Below, piece after piece: positions 1-7,342 of a stretch of 64,000 nt of DNA (within the stretch, counting starts at the first letter, position 1; each line of letters starts with the position of its first letter). Source of the stretch: Streptomyces odontomachi. Lineage in GTDB: Bacteria > Actinomycetota > Actinomycetes > Streptomycetales > Streptomycetaceae. The notes beneath the pieces are model-generated. The model was not told where the DNA came from and did no database searches. It was given only the letters and a program-made list of their open reading frames with translations. Position numbers and translations under genes: made by a program. Location: NCBI RefSeq assembly GCF_024435355.1, contig NZ_JAMJWG010000009.1, positions 62,001-126,000 of the forward strand. The letters are read 5' to 3'.

Positions 1-754
1 GGTGGAGGTCGATGGCGCGGCGCGGGACCACGGCAAGGCCGACGCCGGCCGCGGCCAGCGCGATGAGGAGGTTGAGGTCGGCGACGGTGGTGCGGTGGCG
101 CGCCACCGGGGCGTGCGGTCCGAGGCGCTTCTCGATCCAGCGCCGCAACGCGGTGCCGGCGTCCAGGCCGACGAGAGGGTGCTCGGCGACCTCGCGGTAC
201 GTCAGGGCGGTCCGTCCGGAGAGGATTCCGCCGGCCTGGCCGATCACGACGAGGGAGTCGTCGCCGAGCGGCTCCATGCGCAGCCCGCTGTCGCCGACCT
301 CGTCGTCGACGACGACACCGAGGTCCGCCGCGCCGTCGGCGAGCAGCCGCACGGTCCGAGGGGTGCGGCTCTCGGACACCGCGACGTCGACTTCCGGGTG
401 CGCACGGAGAAACGAGACCAGGGCCTGCGGTACCAGCCAGTGCATCACGGAACTGCCGCCCAGCAGGGTCAGCGGAGCCGTCGGGGGCCGGGTGTAGCTC
501 GCGACGGCGCTCTCCAGCCGCGCGGTCTGGGCGAGCACGTCCCGTGCGTGCCGGGCCAGCGTCGTCCCCGCCGGAGTGGGCCGCACGCCCCGCCGGCCGC
601 GGATCAGCAGCGCCACGCCGGCGTGACGCTCCAGGGAACGCACCCTCGCACTGGCCGAAGGCAGGCTCAGATGCATCCGGTGAGCGCCCGCCGTGATCGA
701 CCCCTCCGTCACGATGTGGAGGAAGAGCCGCAGGTCGTCCAGGTCATAGCGCAC
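1..754 (-). CDS. LysR-family transcriptional regulator (C-terminus cut by window edge)
   Basis: This reads as a LysR-type DNA-binding regulator. The GTG start at 754 opens into a winged helix-turn-helix segment beginning YDLDDLRLFLHIV, followed by SLPSASARVRSLE and RRGVRPTPAGTTL, the usual LysR N-terminal pattern. The effector-binding domain follows, with no stop before base 1, so about 251 residues are visible and the C-terminus is missing. The gene is divergent from the TauE/SafE exporter at 838, with 83 bases between them. LysR proteins commonly control the divergent neighbour, so it may regulate that exporter. The effector is unknown. Confidence 0.85.
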   Translation of the reverse strand, partial: MRYDLDDLRLFLHIVTEGSITAGAHRMHLSLPSASARVRSLERHAGVALLIRGRRGVRPTPAGTTLARHARDVLAQTARLESAVASYTRPPTAPLTLLGGSSVMHWLVPQALVSFLRAHPEVDVAVSESRTPRTVRLLADGAADLGVVVDDEVGDSGLRMEPLGDDSLVVIGQAGGILSGRTALTYREVAEHPLVGLDAGTALRRWIEKRLGPHAPVARHRTTVADLNLLIALAAAGVGLAVVPRRAIDLH

Positions 755-837
755 TCCCTCAGCCTATGTGCCAGCCTTAGGCTGGGTACATTCCTTACGC
801 ATTGTGAACACCCTGGTCACGGAGCGATGCTCGGCGT

Positions 838-1599
838 GTGTACCAGCTCATCTTTGCCCTCCTGGCCGGTGTCGGCGCCGGGGCGCTGAACGCGATCGGT
901 GGCGGTGGCTCGTTCGTGGCGCTGCCCGCCCTCATCGGGCTCGGCCTGCCACCGGTGACCGCGAACGCGCTGTCGCGGATCGCGCTCGTGCCCGGCGCCG
1001 TGGTCAGCGCGTGGGTGTACCGACGTGACGTCACCCCGGTCGGGCCGACCTCCACGAAGGCGCTGACGACGACCAGCGTGCTGGGCGGTGGCGTCGGCGC
1101 CGGCCTGCTGCTGGCGCTGCCGGCGGCCTCGTTCGATGCCGTGGCTCCGTGGCTGCTCGCCTTCGCCACGCTGATCCTCGCCCTGGGGCGGCGCATCTCC
1201 CAGGCGCTGAACGCCCGGCTGGGCCGCTCGGTCGGGATGAGTTCCCGAGCCGTCCTGATCGGCCAGTTCGTCCTCGGCGTGTACGGCGGATACTTCGGCG
1301 GTGCCGTAGGCATCCTGATGATGGCCGTGTGGAGCATCGGCCTCGGCCTCGACATCGCGGCCAGCAACCCGATGCGGATCGCGCAGCTCGTGGCCATGTA
1401 CCTCAGCGCGACCGCGCTGTTCCTCATCGCCTCGGACGCCCTGAGCGCCCCGCTTCTCCTGACCGGCACGCTGGTCGGCGCGCTGGCCGGGGGCTTCGCC
1501 GGTGCCCACCTCGCCCGCCGGCTCCCCTCCTGGCTGCTGCGGGGCGGCATCCTGACCACTGCGGCGACCATGACGGCGCTGTACTTCCTGCGTGGCTGA
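838..1599 (+). CDS. TauE/SafE family sulfite/organic-anion exporter
   Basis: A 253-residue polytopic membrane protein with about eight hydrophobic segments. The glycine-rich first segment contains NAIGGGGSF, and a second repeat half has GQFVLGVYGGYFGGAVGILMM; this duplicated pattern is characteristic of the TauE/SafE (DUF81) family. Family members export sulfite, sulfoacetate or other small organic anions across the inner membrane. The start is GTG at 838. It is divergent from the LysR gene and convergent with the TetR gene at 1640. The actual substrate cannot be read from the sequence. Confidence 0.88.
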   Translation: MYQLIFALLAGVGAGALNAIGGGGSFVALPALIGLGLPPVTANALSRIALVPGAVVSAWVYRRDVTPVGPTSTKALTTTSVLGGGVGAGLLLALPAASFDAVAPWLLAFATLILALGRRISQALNARLGRSVGMSSRAVLIGQFVLGVYGGYFGGAVGILMMAVWSIGLGLDIAASNPMRIAQLVAMYLSATALFLIASDALSAPLLLTGTLVGALAGGFAGAHLARRLPSWLLRGGILTTAATMTALYFLRG

Positions 1600-1639
1600 C
1601 GGGTCCCCGGCCCGCGGACCGCCGCTACCCGGGACCCCG

Positions 1640-2287
1640 CTACGCGGCACGGTCGCCGCGGTCCGGGCTGGTCAGATACATCGTGGCCATGTCGGCGACC
1701 TGTTCGGCCCAGCGGTTCCAGGAGATGCCGTCGGGCCAGGCGTGCAGCGTGACCGTCCGGTGGATGCAGCCGGCGATGATCGTGCGGAACGCGACGAGCA
1801 GGGCGGTCATCGGTTCGGCACGGCGGATCTCGCCGAGGTGGGCGGTGGTCGCGTCGAGGAACAGTCGCTCGATGTGCTCCAGCGCCCGCCGGGACCGCTC
1901 GGACGACTCGGTGGTGCGGGCCTTGCCGACCACGTGGGGGATGACATGGGCACCGGCGGACATGCCGTCGGCCAGGGCCCGGGTGAACGCGTCGACGACC
2001 TCCGGCAGGCCCCCCTCGACGGTTTCGAGCGCGGTGGTGATGTCGTCTTCCATGCGGGTGAGCAGCCGGTCCTTGACCGCGTTGAGCAGTTGTTCCTTGC
2101 CCTCGAACCGGCGGTAGATCGCGCCGACCGACAGGCCGGCGCGGTCCGCGACGGCGGCCATGGTGAGCTCGTCGAACCCGGTGGCGGCCAGCACCTGCTC
2201 GGCCGCCACCAGGATGCGCTGCAACGCCGCCCGGCTCCGCGCCTGCTGCGGCGGACGAAAACCCAGCGATGCGTTTCCCGAAGTCAC
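1640..2287 (-). CDS. TetR-family transcriptional regulator
   Basis: A 215-residue TetR-type repressor. Residues 10-60 form the helix-turn-helix: RILVAAEQVLAATGFDELTM is followed by ADRAGLSVGAIYRRFEGKEQ. The rest is a helical ligand-binding domain of the usual size. It is transcribed away from the P450-ferredoxin pair at 2595, with about 300 bases between that hold a perfect inverted repeat (2441-2468). TetR proteins often repress a divergent catabolic or tailoring operon, so control of the P450 is the simplest guess. The ligand is unknown. Confidence 0.88.
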   Translation of the reverse strand: MTSGNASLGFRPPQQARSRAALQRILVAAEQVLAATGFDELTMAAVADRAGLSVGAIYRRFEGKEQLLNAVKDRLLTRMEDDITTALETVEGGLPEVVDAFTRALADGMSAGAHVIPHVVGKARTTESSERSRRALEHIERLFLDATTAHLGEIRRAEPMTALLVAFRTIIAGCIHRTVTLHAWPDGISWNRWAEQVADMATMYLTSPDRGDRAA

Positions 2288-2440
2288 GGACCTGACGTTA
2301 CCGGGGGTGGCCTGATCCTGGTAGCGGCGTGCGGCGCTTCGCCCTGTTCGTGCCAGTCGTGCCGGCGGTCCCGCACCCCTGACGTCCGAAAATGTGAATA
2401 CGCATTTCGGTACAGCGGAGAATCGGCCACCGTAAGCACG

Positions 2441-2468
2441 TCAACTCCCCGGATGTACTGGGAGTTGA
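2441..2468. promoter_or_regulatory. Perfect 9-bp inverted repeat between TetR gene and P450
   Basis: The arms tcaactccc (2441-2449) and gggagttga (2460-2468) are exact reverse complements with a 10-base spacer. The site lies in the otherwise gene-free divergent region 2288-2594. No T-run follows, so an operator is more likely than a terminator. Nothing else recognisable was seen in this region. Confidence 0.5.
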
Positions 2469-2594
2469 GCAGAGGCGTCCTTGACACGGCCGGCTCTCGC
2501 TGGTGGCATGGCAGGGCAGATAAATGATGAACGCAAGTTCATGTTCGCTTTCAGGCCGAATCGCATTCAGATCCCCTGTGTTGGGAGGCCGTTC

Positions 2595-3821
2595 ATGGCG
2601 GAGAGCGTCACCGGTGGGCTCGTGGAAGCGGAGCTTCCGGTAGAGCGTGGGTGCCCGTTCGCGGCGCCGGACGAGTATGCGCGACTGCGTGAGCAGGCAC
2701 CGGTCACCAAGGTCCGCCTGGCGGCCGGTGACGAGGTGTGGTGGGTGTCCGGGCACGAGGAGGGCCGGGCGATCCTGGCGGACCGGCGGTTCTCCTCCGA
2801 CCGGCGTAGGGACGGCTTCCCGGTCTTCGACCCTGATCCGGCGACGCGGAAGCGGTTCCGTACGCAACCCCCGACGATGCTCAGCATGGACGGTGCGGAG
2901 CACTCCGCGGCGCGGCGCGCGGTGATCGGCGAGTTCACCATGAAACGGCTGAACGCCATGCGGCCCCGTATCCAGCAGATCGTCGACGGCTTCATCGACG
3001 AGATGCTGGCCGCCGAGGAGCACCCGGTCGACCTGGTGCAGGCGCTGTCGTTGCCGGTGCCGTCGCTGGTGATCTGCGAGCTGCTCGGCGCCCCGTACGC
3101 CGACCACGACTTCTTCCAGAGCCGCACCGCCAAGGCGATCCGCCGGAGCCTGCCGTCGAAGGTCCGCCAGCAGGCGTTCGACGAGCTGCGCGCCTACATG
3201 GACGACCTGATGACCCGCAAGGAGTCCGAACCCGGCGACGACCTGTTCAGCCGGCAGATCGCCAGGCAGCAGGCGGAGGGCACGCTGGACCACGAGAGCC
3301 TGGTCAGCATGGCCTTCCTGCTGCTGATCGCCGGGCACGAGACCACCGCGAACATGATCTCCCTCGGCGTGGTCGGGCTGCTGGACCGGCCGGACCAGCT
3401 GGCCCTGATCAGGAACGACCCCGGCAAGACGCCGATGGCCGTGGAGGAACTGCTGCGCTACTTCTCCATCGCCGACCTGGTCACCTCCCGCGTGGCCACC
3501 GAGGACGTGCGGATCGGCGGGGTGACCATCCACGCGGGCGACGGGGTCGTCGTCTCCGGCCTGTCGGCCGACCGGGACCCGGAGGTGTTCGCCAACCCCG
3601 GTGACCTCGACGTCGAGCGCGGGGCCCGTCACCATGTCGCGTTCGGCTTCGGCCCGCACCAGTGCCTCGGCCAGAACCTGGCCCGGATGGAACTCCAGAT
3701 CGTGTACGACACGCTGTTCCGCCGCATCCCCACCCTGCGCCTCGCGGTGCCCGTCGACGACGTGCCGTTCAAGACCGACGCCGGCCTTTACGGCGTCTAC
3801 CGGCTGCCCGTCACCTGGTGA
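2595..3821 (+). CDS. Cytochrome P450, CYP105-like
   Basis: A 408-residue soluble bacterial P450 monooxygenase, of normal length for the class. The I-helix oxygen-binding motif AGHETT is at residues 246-251, the ExxR motif (EELLR) ends at R288, and the heme-binding loop FGFGPHQCLG places the axial cysteine at C357. The start ATG at 2595 is six bases after the ribosome site gggagg; longer in-frame readings upstream have no such site. The heme-loop sequence and the small ferredoxin directly behind it resemble the CYP105 group of Streptomyces xenobiotic and tailoring P450s. The substrate is unknown. No ferredoxin reductase gene is adjacent. Confidence 0.93.
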   Translation: MAESVTGGLVEAELPVERGCPFAAPDEYARLREQAPVTKVRLAAGDEVWWVSGHEEGRAILADRRFSSDRRRDGFPVFDPDPATRKRFRTQPPTMLSMDGAEHSAARRAVIGEFTMKRLNAMRPRIQQIVDGFIDEMLAAEEHPVDLVQALSLPVPSLVICELLGAPYADHDFFQSRTAKAIRRSLPSKVRQQAFDELRAYMDDLMTRKESEPGDDLFSRQIARQQAEGTLDHESLVSMAFLLLIAGHETTANMISLGVVGLLDRPDQLALIRNDPGKTPMAVEELLRYFSIADLVTSRVATEDVRIGGVTIHAGDGVVVSGLSADRDPEVFANPGDLDVERGARHHVAFGFGPHQCLGQNLARMELQIVYDTLFRRIPTLRLAVPVDDVPFKTDAGLYGVYRLPVTW

Positions 3822-3839
3822 GGAGCGAAGGAGCACCCC

Positions 3840-4052
3840 ATGCGGATCACGGCGAACAGGGACGTCTGCGTCGGCTCCGGGCAGTGCGTCCTGACCGACC
3901 CCGACGTGTTCGACCAGGACGACGACGGCATCGTCACGCTGCTGACCGAGCACCCCGACGGCAGGGCCGCCGACCACGCCCGCACGGCTGTCGGCATCTG
4001 CCCGTCCCGGGCCCTGTCCATCATCGCGGACACCGCGGACACCGCGGAGTAG
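3840..4052 (+). CDS. 3Fe-4S ferredoxin
   Basis: A 70-residue ferredoxin that would pass electrons to the P450 just upstream. Three cysteines, C10, C16 and C54 (the last in ICPSRAL), fit the single [3Fe-4S] cluster pattern of the SoyB/SubB ferredoxins partnered with Streptomyces P450s. The usual fourth cysteine position between C10 and C16 is not Cys. A strong ribosome site aaggag sits seven bases before the ATG. It begins 18 bases after the P450 stop, so the two are clearly co-transcribed. Confidence 0.95.
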   Translation: MRITANRDVCVGSGQCVLTDPDVFDQDDDGIVTLLTEHPDGRAADHARTAVGICPSRALSIIADTADTAE

Positions 4053-4100
4053 TACGGCGTTCTGCCCGCCCACCCGACCGATCGCGGCCGCCGCAGAGCG

Positions 4101-4134
4101 ACGGTGGACCACCGCCAGGGCGATGGTCCACCGT
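4101..4134. terminator. Bidirectional hairpin between convergent genes
   Basis: Perfect 11-bp arms, acggtggacca (4101-4111) and tggtccaccgt (4124-4134), are separated by 12 bases. The hairpin lies between the ferredoxin stop and the stop of the convergent antiporter gene. Its position and symmetry suit a shared terminator. Confidence 0.65.
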
Positions 4135-4153
4135 GCGATCACCGTCGGGTGGC

Positions 4154-5470
4154 CTACTTGGCCGTGCGCTCGGGCAGCGGCACGTCGACGGTGGTGCTCG
4201 CCATCAGCTCGCTCGCCTTCGGCAGCAGCGGGCCGGCCAGGGCGGTGGTGACCAACGCCATGATCACCATCATGGTGAACATCTGACCGTCGAGGACGCC
4301 GAGTTGTACCGCGGTGTTGAGGATGATCAACTCGGTCAGGCCGCGGGTGTTCATCAGCAGGCCGAGCGTGGTGGACTCGCGCCCCTTCAGGCCGAACAGC
4401 CGGGCCGGCACCATGGCCCCGAGTATCTTGCCCGCGATGGCGACCGCCAGGATGGCCGCCAGCTCCAGCCACTGCCGTCCGCCGAGACCGCTGATGTCGA
4501 CCCCGAGGCCCGTGATGATGAAGAACACGGGCAACAGCACGATGCTGACGTGGTTCAGCGGCTTGCGCATCTGCTCGGTGAGCTGCGCGGCGGGCTCACG
4601 CGGCATGACGAGACCGAACATGAACGCGCCGAAGATGCTGTGGATGCCGATCCAGGTGGTCAGGTAGGCGGACAGGAACGTGCCGGCCGCCAGCACCACC
4701 AGCAGGTTGCGCCACTGCTGCCGCTCGGCGAACCAGCCGACCATCCGGCCCAGCAGGGGCTTGGCGACGAAGAACATGCCGAGCACGTACACCACGCTCA
4801 GGCTCAGCACCTGGATCAGGTCCGCCGGACCGCCGGAGGTGACCAGCGCGGAGACGTAGGCCAGCATGCACCAGGCGAGGATGTCGTCCACGGCGGCACT
4901 GGCCAGCGCCAGGGTGCCGACCCGGGTGTGGGTGATCCGGTTGTCGGAGAGGATCCGGGCCAGCACCGGGAAGGCGGTCACCGACATCGCCGCACCCATG
5001 AAGGTGGAGAACGCGATGAAGGAGATGTGCTTCCCGCCCACCTCGTTGTGGTGCGAGTAGAGCAGTACGGCCACCAGGACGCCGAGCCCGAAGGCGAGCG
5101 CGACGGAGCTGATCGAGACGGCGGCGGCCATCCCGCGGTGCGGGCGTATGATCCGCTTCTCGAACTCCCAGCCGATCATGAACATGAACAGCAGCAGGCC
5201 GATCTGGGAGACCGCGGACAGCAGCGGCCGTACATCGTCCGGGAACAGTTTGTGGGTCAGGTCCCCGGGCAGCTGGCCGAGGACGCTGGGGCCGAGCACG
5301 ATTCCGGCGAGGATCTCGCCTATGACCGCGGGCTGACGAAATCTTCTCCCCGCAGAGCCGAGCAGCAGACCGGTCAGCAGGACGATCGCGACACCGGCCG
5401 CCATCGTGGCCGTTTGCAGGTCGGTGTGAGGAGCGAGGCTGTGCAGCGCGAAGGGCTGAGTACTTGGCAA
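4154..5470 (-). CDS. Cation:proton antiporter (CPA2 / Na+/H+ exchanger family)
   Basis: A 438-residue integral membrane protein with about 12-13 hydrophobic segments. The N-terminal region contains RQPAVIGEILAGIVLGPSVLG, the family signature of KefB/NapA-like CPA2 exchangers. The segment ASAAVDDILAWCMLA holds the paired aspartates (DD) expected for an electrogenic exchanger core. No C-terminal TrkA-N nucleotide domain is present, unlike KefB/KefC. It would exchange Na+ or K+ for protons at the cytoplasmic membrane. It is convergent with the P450 pair. The exact cation is not determinable. Confidence 0.9.
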   Translation of the reverse strand: MPSTQPFALHSLAPHTDLQTATMAAGVAIVLLTGLLLGSAGRRFRQPAVIGEILAGIVLGPSVLGQLPGDLTHKLFPDDVRPLLSAVSQIGLLLFMFMIGWEFEKRIIRPHRGMAAAVSISSVALAFGLGVLVAVLLYSHHNEVGGKHISFIAFSTFMGAAMSVTAFPVLARILSDNRITHTRVGTLALASAAVDDILAWCMLAYVSALVTSGGPADLIQVLSLSVVYVLGMFFVAKPLLGRMVGWFAERQQWRNLLVVLAAGTFLSAYLTTWIGIHSIFGAFMFGLVMPREPAAQLTEQMRKPLNHVSIVLLPVFFIITGLGVDISGLGGRQWLELAAILAVAIAGKILGAMVPARLFGLKGRESTTLGLLMNTRGLTELIILNTAVQLGVLDGQMFTMMVIMALVTTALAGPLLPKASELMASTTVDVPLPERTAK

Positions 5471-5851
5471 GTGAGCTCCTGGAACGGGTCCGGTGGTGCA
5501 TCAACATGTGCGTGGTGCCGGCGCGCGCACAACGCCCGAGTGACGGCCTGGCGCAAGGACGAGTCCCGGAGCCATCCCCGGCGCTACGGCATCTCGCCGT
5601 ATCTGGCGCAGATCTGTGCGTCGTTCGCTGTTCGTATCGGTAGATGACAGGGATACGAGAAGATCCGGCATGGCCGGATCAAGCGCAGTGTATAGAGCAA
5701 CCATTCGCGGGAGAAGTGAAGTTGTGGCGGACGATGCCCCAACAACGCGCTGTGGCATGCGTGTTGATCGGTCCGGTTCCGTCACTCTCTGAGTGCGTCG
5801 CGAATGAGCTGGGCTCGTTCGGGCTCGTCGTCGCCGGTGGGGCAGGCTGCG
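5471..5851. other. Gene-free spacer between antiporter and MFS genes
   Basis: No convincing gene was seen. A 94-codon minus-strand reading (5501-5785) lacks a family match, a good ribosome site and the GC bias of real genes here. The spacer looks AT-richer than its surroundings. It should contain the promoter of the antiporter and the 3' end of the radical SAM operon. Confidence 0.5.
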
Positions 5852-7096
5852 CTACGGCGTTTCGCCCAGCACGATCTTCCCTTCGCCCCCGGCGCGCTCG
5901 CTCCACAGCACGACGGCCGGACACAGCAGTCCCACCAACGCCAGGACCAGGCCGACGACGGTCCACCCGAGCAGCCCCCAACTGATGCACAGGGCGCCGA
6001 GTACGGGCGGCGCAACGGCGTTGGCAATGCCGTTTCCCATGTTGAAAAAGCCTGAGTACTGCCCCTGGGCATGAGGCGCGGCGAGGGCGTAACTCAGCTC
6101 GTAACCGGCCGAGCCGTGCCAGATCTCACCCAGCGAGTGAACGATGACACCGGCGACGACGAGCGACACCGCTGCAAGCCATGACGCATGGGAGGCCAAC
6201 CCCATCAACAGCGCACCACACAGAAAGGCGCCGCCGGCCCGTCGCATGGCCGCACCCGCCGCACGCGGGCTGGCAATGTGCCGGCTGGCGCGCACCTGGA
6301 GTGAGACCACCATGACGGTGTTCATCACGACGGACGCTCCGACCATCCATCGTGGTGCGTCCGTGTGGCCCACGATCCACAGGGGCAGGGCGAACAGCAG
6401 AATCCCGTACTGGATCGACATGACCGTGTTCAGCACGACGACCGCGATATAAGGCCGATCCTCCAGGGCGACCCACCTCCCGCCCTGCAAAGGCGCCGGC
6501 CAGGGCGGCAGGTGCGGCAACTTCAGCACCAGCGCAGCCGCAACGAAGAAGCTTGCCGCATTGGCGATGATCAACACGACGAACGCTGCTCTGGTGTCCA
6601 TCTGGATGGCCACTGCCGCCAGGCCGGCCCCGAGCATGACCGCGAAATTGACGACGGCCCGCAGATAAGCTCGGAACCTTGCCGGTTCAGCTCCGGCCAC
6701 GCCGCGCACCAGAGGGCCTCGGGTGGCCTCGCTGGCCGCCGCCGCCAGCTCGACACAGCACACCACCAAGACGAACGCCACGAATGTGTGAACGAAGATC
6801 AGCGAGGCCATGGCCAAACCTTCGGCGGCCAGCGTGATCGCGTACGTCTCGCGTGCCCCCCGGCGATCGGCGATATGCCCCACCGGAACACTGGCCAGCA
6901 GCCCTACCAGTGCTGCCGTTCCCAGTCCGACGCCGACACGGCTCACACTCATGCCCATGGCGCGCGTGAAGAACAACGCGCTGCTGGTCATGAACAGACC
7001 ACTACCCAGGCGATTGATGAGCGTGACGCCCGCGAGGAGCTGTTGGGCGCCTGCTGCGGGCACGACGCCGCGACGCACCAGCCAGGAAAGCATCAT
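5852..7096 (-). CDS. MFS transporter, probable exporter of the radical SAM peptide locus
   Basis: A 414-residue major facilitator protein with 11-12 hydrophobic helices. The loop between helices 2 and 3 has GHIADRRGARE, the MFS signature. It is the last gene of the minus-strand operon, 117 bases after the precursor-like peptide gene and behind a perfect hairpin. MFS carriers at the end of peptide or secondary-metabolite operons usually export the product and give self-protection, which I infer here. ATG at 7096 (or the adjacent 7093) follows a gggag ribosome site. Base composition is uneven and lower than in neighbouring core genes: two 60-base lines counted by hand gave 55 and 72% GC. Confidence 0.85.
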   Translation of the reverse strand: MMLSWLVRRGVVPAAGAQQLLAGVTLINRLGSGLFMTSSALFFTRAMGMSVSRVGVGLGTAALVGLLASVPVGHIADRRGARETYAITLAAEGLAMASLIFVHTFVAFVLVVCCVELAAAASEATRGPLVRGVAGAEPARFRAYLRAVVNFAVMLGAGLAAVAIQMDTRAAFVVLIIANAASFFVAAALVLKLPHLPPWPAPLQGGRWVALEDRPYIAVVVLNTVMSIQYGILLFALPLWIVGHTDAPRWMVGASVVMNTVMVVSLQVRASRHIASPRAAGAAMRRAGGAFLCGALLMGLASHASWLAAVSLVVAGVIVHSLGEIWHGSAGYELSYALAAPHAQGQYSGFFNMGNGIANAVAPPVLGALCISWGLLGWTVVGLVLALVGLLCPAVVLWSERAGGEGKIVLGETP

Positions 7097-7139
7097 GGAC
7101 TCCCAGGTTCGCCGCCGATGTCAGCAGTGGGGAAAGCCG

Positions 7140-7178
7140 AGGAGCCCCGAGGCGCCTGCCGAATGCCTCGGGGCTCCT
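7140..7178 (-). terminator. Perfect 14-bp hairpin between precursor gene and exporter gene
   Basis: The arms aggagccccgaggc (7140-7153) and gcctcggggctcct (7165-7178) match exactly around an 11-base loop. On the coding strand the hairpin starts 35 bases after the precursor stop codon and precedes the exporter. There is only a short T-run (ctttcccc) behind it. It could be a partial terminator or an mRNA-stabilising stem that raises precursor transcript over exporter transcript, as seen in many RiPP operons. Confidence 0.7.
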
Positions 7179-7213
7179 GGCCGATGCCACTACCCACAGG
7201 TGCGGCATGCTGC

Positions 7214-7342
7214 TTACTCGCAGTTGACACGCATCTTGGAGCGCGGGGCAACTGCGATCTCCTCGACCTCCAGCTCCTGCTGGTCGTCGAACAGGGCGTC
7301 CAACTGCTTGTCGAAGCTCTCCGGAGTCGACTCTTCACCCAT
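7214..7342 (-). CDS. Putative RiPP precursor peptide, 42 aa
   Basis: A small gene starting with ATG at 7342. Its start overlaps the last eight bases of the upstream radical SAM gene, and it ends with TAA at 7214-7216. A ggagg ribosome site lies 11 bases before the ATG, inside the end of that gene. Residues 1-28 are strongly acidic (11 Asp/Glu) and include FDKQLDALFDD (10-20) and LEVEEI (24-29), which look like RiPP leader sequences. The last nine residues, RSKMRVNCE, are basic with a single Cys41 next to the terminal Glu42, a plausible core. No signal peptide, membrane helix or known domain is present. Position directly after two radical SAM genes is the main evidence. Family and cleavage site are unknown; A32-P33 or nearby is possible. 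Confidence 0.72.
   Translation of the reverse strand: MGEESTPESFDKQLDALFDDQQELEVEEIAVAPRSKMRVNCE

Noticed and set aside
4101..4134. Possible DasR site (contains tggtccaccgt)
   Set aside because: It is the arm of a symmetric hairpin between convergent stop codons, so a terminator explains it better.
5501..5785. 94-codon minus-strand reading downstream of the MFS gene
   Set aside because: No ribosome site, no domain, and third-position base use unlike the real genes nearby.
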